From Hippophae tibetana (Eukaryota; Streptophyta; Magnoliopsida; Rosales; Elaeagnaceae): a stretch of DNA of 64,000 bases. The translations under genes were made by a program, and so were the position numbers. Location of the stretch: positions 7,370,001 through 7,434,000 of the forward strand of contig CM072806.1 of the NCBI GenBank assembly GCA_037013495.1, written 5' to 3'. The notes beneath the pieces are model-generated. The model saw only the letters and a list, made by a program, of their open reading frames with translations. It ran no database searches and was not told the DNA's origin. Shown here in pieces: positions 34,736 through 43,107 of this stretch (its first letter is position 1; every line of letters begins with the position of its first letter).

Positions 34736-35244
34736 TGACCATTTTAACTGAAAACTATGGTTATCAGTAAAAATATGACAATTTTTCTACGAAAATAATC
34801 GTAACCAATAAAGCATGAGGTAATGATGGTTATTATAATACCGAAATTGAACATATATTAATATTATTATTTTATATACATATAATTACATATAAAAATA
34901 TAATTTTAATAATAAAACATATAATACTTTGTATAATTAGATTAAATTTTATTTATTCTTATTTTATATTTTATATTTTATATTTTAAATAAAAACATGT
35001 ATCAAATAGTTAAAAATAAATAAAAATTAATGTTAGTATTTTACTTAATATAGTAAAGTAAGAATTAAGTTAACATTTCATATTTTTTAAATTAAATATA
35101 TGTTTAAATAAATGTTAAAAAATAAGAAACGTGGTTAAACCGTATGAAAACTACTACCGACTCATAAGTGATGGTTATTAACCGAACGTACATGAAACTG
35201 GTATATAGTGGTTATGGTTATTAGCATAACCATCTATGTCCGTA
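34736..35244. mobile_element. Non-autonomous insertion of about 500 bp in the gypsy remnant
   Basis: Comparison with 49970-50060 shows a block of extra DNA between the CTCCTCTCACT and TCCCCACTTCATCTG segments. Both ends carry a GAATG or CATTC edge and a TATGGTTAT motif in inverted orientation, and the interior is AT-rich and non-coding. Sequence at 63835-64000 resembles its inner part. The style suggests a hAT-type MITE, but the ends are worn and the class is uncertain. Confidence 0.45.
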
Positions 35245-35389
35245 TGTATGCCCATTCATACTCCCCACTTCATCTGGGGCACGTCTAGTCTCCTCGTCGT
35301 CTTCACAAGGACTTATGGGAATCATCATAATCCCCAAAACCATAACAATGAAGGTAAGTCATCCCAAAAAGAAATGTGATAATAAAGGT

Positions 35390-36640
35390 GAATTTTTAAC
35401 GCATGACTAATCAAAAGTTACCACGCAGATGCCACATAAGCAAAGGAGTTGGGTGGCTAAGCCATGCAAATTCCACGCCAACAAAAAGCCTAATCGTAGA
35501 TCACCGCATGTGTAATGTGATGCAACGCTATGCCATGTGTCAGTATGGCGTTTAATCCGAGTTTGGTGCTTGGTCAATACGCTTGCCACGCTCCTTGACA
35601 TGATTTGCTAAGTAGTATTGACTTAGTATGCGTTAACCAGATTAGTCTTCCATTGCCACACACTGTGCTCTGATTTGCTCAATGAATTTTGTGTGCCATA
35701 TGTCACACTGTTATTGGCTGAAGCTATTAATTTTGCTTGTTTTGATCTCAACCTTTGATCCGAAGATCACCCAATAAACCCTAACGAGCCACAGTTAACA
35801 TAATTTTTATCAATTTTTAGTGCTAAGAAGAAAGAAATATATAGAAAAATTCAAAAGAAGATACAATTTCGATGGAGATTCAAAATGAAACTGGTCTTAT
35901 AATTCAAGATATTGATTGTATTTCTTCTTTTATTTATTTATTTATCAATTTTTATAATTTTTTATGAAAATTATGAACTTTATGAACAAAATTATGTCTA
36001 ATTAATTTATTAATCTAAGAGTCTTATGAACCCAATTTCATCATGTGCTGATCTAATATTTTAATCGAATTATGATTTTAATTTAATTATATAATTTAAT
36101 CTTATTTTTATATTATTAATTGTTTGGTTAACAATTTATCTATAAAGTTGATTAAATAGATTTATGAGAACTATTTAATTGTTTGTCTTGCTTAAATAAC
36201 ATGCATAGTTTTTAGGTAGAGATGTATGTTTCTTATATGTGTTATCTATAATTGATGAACTTAATGAGTATTATGCAATTTAATTAACATGAGAGTGTGA
36301 TTAGGTTAATTACTATAGGGTGCGTAGTTTACTTGAGAAAGAAATACATGTTATATTAGATTCAATTGATCATGTAATTGATTGATAATTATACTGGGAA
36401 AGTTTAGTAATTCATATGTTTAGAAAATTAGGGGATTAAGTATTCATAGATATTTTCTCATATGTCTTATTAGTTTCCATATCTGATTTAATTAATTATT
36501 ATTATTTATTTTTAGTTCTTTTAATTTTGCCTTCTTAAAGTACAAAAATATTAAAAAATTAATTTTTTAAATTAATTTCTAATAACATTATATTCATGGG
36601 AACAATTTTTTCTTATCATTGTATTACTTGATGTGATACG
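35390..36640. other. Unassigned DNA inside the deleted gypsy element
   Basis: 35400-35720 is GC-richer with recurring GCCAC-ATG motifs; 35880-36600 is AT-rich. Neither matches the longer family member at 49-60 kb. No coding motifs; probably separate decayed insertions. Confidence 0.35.
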
Positions 36641-36909
36641 TATAATTGTGTATTCATTGTACACAATTTGTGTCCGATTAGAGGCATACAAGTGTGAAAT
36701 TGAATCCTACCTCTATATGTAGTTCCAAAAAAAAGTGTTTACTTTGGTGAACTTAAGACCCTTTCTTAGGACGAGCATTACGCCTTTTATCATGCATCTT
36801 AAGTGAGGGTTCCATTTGGTCACCTCACTCTGTACTTGAGGTTATCGCGTTAGCTTTTCATAAGATATGAGACATATAAAGATGAAATTGAATTATACCT
36901 CTTTATACA

Positions 36910-37350
36910 GTTCCAAAAATTGAATCAACCTCAATCCACTTAGGAAAGTAATCAATCACGACTATTAAAAAAATTGGATGTCCTAGAGCAAGAGGTAATA
37001 CACCAATGATATCTAAACCTCACTTTTGGTATGGAACATTAGCGTGCCTTTGGCCCTTGTTCCATTTTTTAGTATGTTTGATGCAATCCTTTTGAAGGGT
37101 ATGCATATAATAACCCTGTCTGATGATTCTTTGAGAAAGAGCTTTACCTCTTGAATGAGCTCCACATTGTCCTTCATGTAATTCACACAAAACTTTCTAT
37201 GCTTCTTAGCTAGGTAAGCATTTCAACCATGGTTTGTCATAGTTTTTCGATAGATTACTTCTTGGACAATGGTATAATTTCACGACTTTGTTATAATTTT
37301 GTGTGCCTTATCCTTGTCTGCAAGTAAATTGTCTTGAATGAGATAATCTA
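36910..37350 (-). pseudogene. Gypsy integrase fragment (HHCC domain to start of core)
   Basis: The minus strand gives HEGQCGAHSRGKALSQRIIR (about 37190-37130), then GLDIIGVLPLA with the first core Asp and VIDYFPKWIEVD (about 37015-36925). It aligns with 54640-54950 of the longer copy. Frames are broken. Confidence 0.7.
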
Positions 37351-37571
37351 GGTATGGCGTTAGACAAGTATGACACGAGAATAACCCTTTTTAAATGATC
37401 ATTAAGGTTGAACTTTAAGACTAGGTGAGTATGAATTTTCATTAGTTCGGGATGGGATTAAGGGCTTGCCATAGTGATAAGAGTGAATTTTCCTACAACA
37501 TGGGATGTTTCTCTAGGATGTAAAATGTAAGATCTTAGCTGCTAATTATGGACCATCAATAATTAAGACCT

Positions 37572-37607
37572 CACAGTGGGTGTCAATTGTTTGGAGAAGT
37601 GTTAGTG
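37572..37607 (-). other. Primer-site leader of the deleted gypsy element
   Basis: On the element strand the LTR edge is followed by GCACTAACACTTCTCCAAAC, then AATTGACACCCACTGTGAGG, a worn version of the gypsy TTGGCGCCCACCGTGGGG primer site. Confidence 0.55.
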
Positions 37608-37945
37608 CGTTAGGATTCTAGTGAGTGTTCGTGAAAAGCTAATACTCAGATCATCTATTCATCTTATTAGTGTGATATATATAAGCACATAAGAGGTATG
37701 TATCAATGTTATATTGAGAGGTGCTCTATTCAAGGAGTCAAAGTCAACCTAAACATGATATTTTACGATTAGAATTATGTTACTAAAATTAAGTCACTAT
37801 CCTAGTGATTAGGTTGTTATCCTAGTAATTAGATCGCTAGGGTTGTGCACCCCTTATACGGATATGGATTAGAAACATGGGATGACACCAGGTCATTTGA
37901 TTATGGTGTTTACACATGGTCGGGTTTTTATATGCAGGGTACATG
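37608..37945 (-). repeat. LTR of the deleted gypsy element (5' side), truncated
   Basis: Begins CGTTAGGATTCTAGTGAG (TG changed to CG) and aligns with 59518 onward up to about 37945, where unrelated sequence begins. Confidence 0.7.
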
Positions 37946-39206
37946 TGGACTTACACTCACATTTCGTTCATCGTTAAGTATCGACAATTAACCTTTTGGT
38001 ATAATTGATTCTGTTTTGCTTCCTTTGATCCTTTGGCCAAAAAAAATTCTTCTCAAGTATCGACGATTAATCTTTTAGTACGATCAATTATGTTTCTCCT
38101 ATCGTTTGGCTCAAAAAAAATCATCTTTGAAATTTCTTGCTTTATGTGAGTAATTGTGTTTCGCTCATCTCAATATTTAAGAGTTTGAGCTTTACTTTAG
38201 TTTCTCCTAGTGTTTCTTTTCATTCATTGAGATTAGGGCATTTTTGGCATTTGTTTGAAGATGTACATTCTGACTTCTTCTTGACTAATGATATGGATCA
38301 CTTACTCTTCATAAGTTTACGTATTATTGGTATATGCTTATAATTGTGTTTTCTGGTTTCTTTTGGCTAGTGTTTGTATTCTTTACTCTTGCATGAGCAT
38401 ATATTGGATTACGTAATGTCTTTTTTACTTTATTCTTTACCAATTAAATTAATGATTATTCTACTCATCAATTTAAAAAGAGATTATAATATATTACTTA
38501 AAATTAGTTACAATTAATATACTCTAATATTTAATCTTTACATTACCTTACTATTTTGTCAAACTAATATAAATTTGTTCACTAAATTTAGTCATTAGTA
38601 TATAATAGCTTTTTACGTGTAATTCATAATATAGAGAATAATATATTTTTTAGCGTTATAATTCATCATAAATGCTCTTTATCTCAATATTTAATACTAA
38701 AAATAAATAGATTTTAAAATAATAATTAATTCTAATTGAATTCATGCTCACCTTACAAATAAACGAGAGATTTATAAAGTAACTTTCAAAAAACTAGGTA
38801 CTAAAGCTACAAAATGTAAGTTATTTTGATATCTCATTATATATTTAGTTATTTATTTTAACCAGTGTTGCCCAAATGTTTATAGATTATGCATCTTTGT
38901 ACGACAAGTGAATTTTAATGTTATTAATGAGGAGAGAAAGAGAATTCCATGAATATTTTTAGTTGATAAAAGCTTAATTTATGACATATCATAGGCATTT
39001 GTAGAAAGGGATTTCTAAAAGGATGAAAAATATTAAACTTAACAATGGGTAACTTGTAAATGTGAGCGCTATTTGGCACTTAAAAACCATGAAAAAATGC
39101 TTAAAAATTTAAAGAATTAAGAATTTTTTTTTGTTATTATTTATGAATTTTAAGTTTTTTATTATTTTCTTTATATATTTATATACATAAAAAAATTGTG
39201 AAAATG
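37946..39206. other. Intergenic DNA with a 79-bp tandem duplication
   Basis: No gene. The 68-codon frame at 38137-38343 is AT-rich and has no domain. Confidence 0.5.
37976..38128. repeat. Two tandem units of about 79 and 74 bp
   Basis: 37976-38054 and 38055-38128 both start AAGTATCGAC and share ATTAA-CTTTT-GTA, GATCAATTATGTTT-type and TTTGGC-CAAAAAAAAT blocks. The truncated gypsy LTR ends about 30 bases upstream. Confidence 0.7.
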
Positions 39207-39211
39207 AAAAC
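39207..39211. repeat. Target-site duplication AAAAC, left copy
   Basis: Identical to 40488-40492, flanking the 39.2-40.5 kb element. Confidence 0.8.
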
Positions 39212-39513
39212 TATTAGAGATAAAATTAAGAAGTAATTCAAAGAGTAAATCAAGGAGTTGTCATCCTTAATTTAAGGAGTAATACAAGGAGAAAAACAAT
39301 GAATCTTTAATTGAATGAGTAAAACAAGGAATCCTTAATTTAAAGAGTAAATCAAAGAGTATTTAATTCAAAGAATAATTCAAGGAGTAAATCTCCTTTT
39401 ATATAACTATAGAATTGCAATGAAAAGATAAAAGAAACAATACAATCTTAAGAGAACTTGTTTTATTTAGTAAGGCCTTTAGGCCTTGGCGTTTTCTACA
39501 CAATTTTTCAACA
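39212..39513 (+). repeat. 5' LTR of the TRIM-like element
   Basis: 302 bp, ending TTTTTCAACA. Contains repeated AAGGAGTAAAT/CAAGGAGTAA motifs. Shorter than its partner, which has extra copies of this motif. Confidence 0.85.
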
Positions 39514-39525
39514 TGGTATCAAAAC
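39514..39525 (+). other. Primer-binding site of the TRIM-like element
   Basis: TGGTATCAAAAC directly after the LTR; differs from TGGTATCAGAGC at two positions. Confidence 0.8.
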
Positions 39526-39683
39526 AAGTTGATCTTTGTGAAAAAAATTGTTATTCTTCTACTGAAACAACATATACTTGTAGCTTTTGAAATTTTATCT
39601 CTACTTTCGATAGCAGAGTCTGTGATGTCTCAAAGTGCATTTGGCACTCTGTCAAAGCGATTTCTTGTTCCATTTTTTTTTTC

Positions 39684-39979
39684 AAACCAAGCTCTTGACG
39701 ATGATGGATTAAATCTCTCTTGTGGCTTCTACCTACTTGATGTGAAGGAAAAGTATTGTGGTAAAAGGAAAGGTCTCACATTGAAACCAAGCTCTTGGTG
39801 ATAATGGATTAAATCTCTCCTACAGCTCCTACCTACTTGATATGAATGAGGAGTATTGTGGTAAAAGGAAAGGTTACACATTGAAACCAAGCTCTTGGAG
39901 ATGATGGATTAAATCTCTCATACAACTCCTACCTGCCCGATGTGGAGGAGAAGTATTGTGGTAAAAGGAAAGGTCTTAA
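39684..39979 (+). repeat. Three tandem repeats with an exact 100-bp period
   Basis: Units start at 39684, 39784 and 39884, each with AAACCAAGCTCTTG. They share GATGGATTAAATCTCTC, CTCCTACCTACTTGATGTG and AGTATTGTGGTAAAAGGAAA. They fill half of the element interior. Confidence 0.9.
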
Positions 39980-40120
39980 ATCGACAATAATATATATATA
40001 TTGCTATCATAATAAGCATTTTTGTTAGTTTTACCTTTGCTGCCTTGGCTTCTCATCAGTTTGAATGACTTCTGTGCAAGTGTAGATCCATAAATCTTAT
40101 GGATCCAGCTTGAGGGAGAG

Positions 40121-40487
40121 TATTGGAGATAAAATTAAGGAGTAATTTATGGAGTAAATTAAGAAGTATAGTAAATTATGGAGCGTCAACTCCTTAATTC
40201 AAATAGTAAATTAAGGAGTAAATCAAAAAGTTGTCATCCTTAATTTAAGGAGTAATTCAAGGAGAAAAACAATGAACCTTTAATTGAAAGAGTAAAACAA
40301 TGAATCCTTAATTCAAGAAAGAAATCATGAAATGTTTAATTGAAAGAGTAATTGAAGGAATAAATCATCTTATATATAACTATAGAATTGTAATAAAAAT
40401 ATAAAAAGAAACAATACAACCTTAAGAGATATTGTTTTATTTAATAAGGTCTTTAGGTTTGGGCATTTTCTACACAATTTTTCAACA
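40121..40487 (+). repeat. 3' LTR of the TRIM-like element
   Basis: 367 bp. Aligns with 39212-39513 and carries extra AAGGAGTAAATTAAG-type repeat units at 40135-40220. Confidence 0.85.
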
Positions 40488-40492
40488 AAAAC
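40488..40492. repeat. Target-site duplication AAAAC, right copy
   Basis: Identical to 39207-39211. Confidence 0.8.
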
Positions 40493-42153
40493 ATAAATAT
40501 AAAATTAATTCAAATTTTTTTCTTAAAGATATCAATATATTTTATATGTTTCATTTTTTTATGACTTAAAAAAATCAAAATTGTTATTAAACCCATCCTA
40601 ATTATGCGGTTCCCTTTATTTCACTTAAAAAAAATTCAAGTGTCTTACTCTGACAGACGTGGCGTCCTTATCCTAATCCTAAGTGTGTCACCTTTCAAGT
40701 TGCTACTTACTACACTAACCTTGACTAGGTTTCGATTAATGTCACTCAATTTATGGGTTCAAATAAAATATTTTCAAGTAATTGACCTCCTTGGCCACGG
40801 GAGCCATTGTTCTTTGTCTTTATTTTTATACGATCTTTTGCAAAGAAAGCCACGTACCTAGTGTTATCAACTATGCTACTTAATGGATGTCCTAATCAAC
40901 AATGAAATTTAGATTTTTCATCATAAAAAAAAATTATTTTTGAGATGTGTTAAGGGATTAATTTTTTTCAATCTATTAACTCGAACTTTATATCATTTAA
41001 TGTTTTTTTATATATTTGTTTATAAAAATATAACATTATAATTAAAAATATTTTTTATTTTTATTATTTTGTAACCATCAAAACAAATAGTCTAATTATA
41101 TATATAATTTTTAAACTATATTTAACATTTATTAAAAATAACTTTAATTTAATTTTATTTTTTAATGAAAAGTTTATTGATTTTTAATATAAAATATGTA
41201 TATTATTCTTTAATATAAAATACTCAATTCTCACGAATTTTTCGAAATTGCTTCACTACTATACCCTCTCAGATATTAAACAAGATGATAATTTTAATAT
41301 TTGAATTAGAATCGTACACAAATTTTAATTAGAATAGAAAATATTATGAGTAAAATATTGAAAATATCATAACAAAAATAGGTTGAACTAGTTCGTTGTT
41401 AACTTTTTTCCTAATATTACCTCTACAATCTTTTTAAATTTAGTAATTTTGGTCCAAATTTAAAGATTATGAAATAAGTACGTTAAGATTTAAAAGTTAA
41501 TGAATTAAATAGTGTTTAACATATTATTTTTTATTATCACTTACAATTTAATTTAATTTTTAATTTTTAATTATGTGTATTTAATTTAAAATCTAAATTT
41601 TAAAAAATAATAGACATAATATTAAGAAAGAATATTTAGACATTAAAATATTAAATATGATAAAATTTAAAAACCAACAATATAATTCATCCTAAAAATA
41701 ATTAAATTAATATGTATATATATATATATATATTATTATAAATATAATATAACTTTTTTCACAAGTACCATAAAAGTTTCACTACTGTTAGATAATCATA
41801 TACATATATTGTATATTTATTATAAATATTTTAAATAAAAAATAATTATATATATTAGTGATATATAAGTCGAATCGGTTATAGGTTGATTAATAAAATT
41901 TAAAACTTTAATCAATTTGATTTAAATTAATGTTTTGTATTTTAAAACTATTATTATAAAAAGTCGATTTAATCTGTCCCACAGATACGTTGGTTTATCA
42001 ATAATTATTTCAATCCTCAGTGCCATAATTGAATGAAACTCTTATAAGTTAATATGGACTGATCCAATGCTCAATAAGTGGGGAGACTATCAGAATATGT
42101 GAACTTGACGTTTGTATATCAACCACTGAAGAACTATCTCTTTTTACTCTAAA
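40493..42153. other. Intergenic DNA
   Basis: A less AT-rich patch at 40590-40900 has an 85-codon open frame with no known domain. The rest is AT-rich with an (AT)n run at about 41712-41734. Nothing else recognised. Confidence 0.45.
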
Positions 42154-42158
42154 TTTAC
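42154..42158. repeat. Target-site duplication TTTAC, left copy
   Basis: Identical to 48468-48472. Confidence 0.92.
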
Positions 42159-42340
42159 TATTGAAAAAAAGATGAAATTTATTAAAAAATAGATGTCGGG
42201 AATTGTGTCTTGTTCCACATTGTTTTTTTTATAATATTTTAAAGAGATATAAATAGTGAAGAGTTTGTTATTGGTATTGGGCCCAAGGGGCACTCCCTTT
42301 TGTGGAAGGGGAGAGGATCTAGGCAAATGTGATACCACAC

Positions 42341-42410
42341 TCACGTCGCCACCGTCGCCGCCGCCGCCGCCGTCCGACCGACCGGCCGTGCCGAGCCGAG
42401 TCCGAGTGCG
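42341..42410 (+). repeat. GC-rich CCG/CCGA island in U3
   Basis: A CGCC and CCGACCG-rich low-complexity block, dense in CpG, in otherwise AT-rich DNA. The copy in the other LTR (47730-47800) differs strongly in repeat number, so this is the least stable part of the LTR. Confidence 0.85.
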
Positions 42411-42529
42411 TGTGTGAGGTGAGGTGAGGTGGTATTTTATTTTTTGGTAAAATATTATTTTTAAGGAAATTTTTTCCACTTACAAAATGGTTGTTATATA
42501 TATATATATATATTTTTCAGAAAAAATAA

Positions 42530-42704
42530 CCGTTATGTTCCTTTATTAAGAATATGGCCGTTTGTCTTCTTAATTCAGAAAAAAGAGCCGTTGCTCGTAT
42601 TTATTCACAAAAATATCCATTACTCGTCTTTAATCTGAAAATGGCCGTTACTTTTCATTACTCAGAATGACCATTACATTCTTAATTCCCAGACATTACT
42701 GTTT
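42530..42704 (+). promoter_or_regulatory. Array of seven CCGTT-type motifs upstream of the TATA box
   Basis: CCGTTA, CCGTTT, CCGTTG, CCATTA, CCGTTA, CCATTA and CTGTTT start at 42530, 42558, 42588, 42617, 42645, 42671 and 42699, a spacing of 26-30 bp. The units between are degenerate copies of CTCGTCTTTAATTCAGAAAA. The core fits the plant MYB site CNGTTR. In the 3' LTR (47914-48088) the same seven sites occur and six are CCGTT. Tobacco Tto1 and Tnt1 are known to carry repeated U3 boxes that respond to stress through MYB-type or other factors; a similar role here is inferred. Confidence 0.6.
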
Positions 42705-42734
42705 TATTCATAATTGCTACACGTTTTCTAAAGC

Positions 42735-42744
42735 CTATAAAAAG
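42735..42744 (+). promoter_or_regulatory. TATA box of the 42-48 kb copia LTR
   Basis: CTATAAAAAG lies 31 bases after the last CCGTT-type motif; repeated in the 3' LTR at about 48119-48128. Transcription should start about 30 bases downstream, in the CTCTCATTTTAACACATC region. Confidence 0.75.
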
Positions 42745-43083
42745 AGGGCTTCAACTCTCATTTTAACACATCAATCAGCAATCTCAACTCCCTACGAAAA
42801 CAATTCTCTCTACAATTTTTAAGTATTCTTTTTAGTTTTCCGAGCAACAAATTTTCTGGTGTAGCATTCCAGTCTTCATCAGTGCAGTGAAGTTCTGAGA
42901 CAGAGATTACGATTCTGGGCTGTTTTATCCTGGGGACGACGAGGCTGTGTTTGCTTGCACAAATTAGGCAGAGCCGCGAAACGTCTTAAAGAGAGCGACC
43001 TAGTCCGTGACTTAACCCAAGCAGTTACTTTGAAGTTATCGGTAATATTGTTCCTACACTGTTTTTATAAACTTGCATCAACA

Positions 43084-43107
43084 ATTTTAAGACGAATTCA
43101 ATCTGCC
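43084..43107 (+). other. Leader between LTR and gag, no standard primer site
   Basis: Only 24 bases separate the LTR end from the gag ATG, and they do not read TGGTATCAGAGC. The element may use a different tRNA or an internal tRNA segment as primer. Confidence 0.6.

Larger units (their letters stand above)
34132..37945 (-). mobile_element. Deleted Ty3/gypsy element of the same Tat-like family as 49.0-59.9 kb
   Basis: Left LTR 34132-34530 and right LTR 37608 to about 37945 (cut short) both align with the LTRs at 48998-49428 and 59518-59940. Next to the left LTR lies the same interior sequence as at 49429 onward, including a piece of the antisense ORF leader (34620-34735, resumed at 35245-35380). 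Near the right LTR are one unit of the roughly 180-bp repeat (36720-36910), an integrase fragment (36910-37350) and the primer-site leader (37572-37607). Gag, protease, RT and RNase H are missing. Region 35390-36640 is unassigned. Confidence 0.75.
39212..40487 (+). mobile_element. Short non-autonomous LTR element (TRIM-like)
   Basis: 1276 bp with all the marks of LTR transposition and no pol. LTRs lie at 39212-39513 and 40121-40487. The primer site TGGTATCAAAAC at 39514-39525 (initiator tRNA-Met type), purine tract AGCTTGAGGGAGAG at 40107-40120 and target duplication AAAAC on both sides complete the structure. The interior of 607 bp holds three 100-bp tandem repeats and no recognisable gag or pol. 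It is larger than typical TRIMs and smaller than LARDs. Both LTRs start TA instead of TG, so the change was either present in the parent or arose twice. It must have been mobilised by proteins of another element, probably a copia. Confidence 0.88.
42159..43083 (+). repeat. 5' LTR of the 42-48 kb copia element
   Basis: 925 bp: AT-rich start, GC-rich island (42341-42410), an array of CCGTT motifs (42530-42704), a TATA box at 42735-42744, then transcribed R/U5 sequence ending CATCAACA. Confidence 0.95.

Noticed and set aside
40604-40861. 85-codon plus-strand open frame
   Set aside because: No recognisable domain and no supporting signals; the GC-richer patch may be an old repeat.
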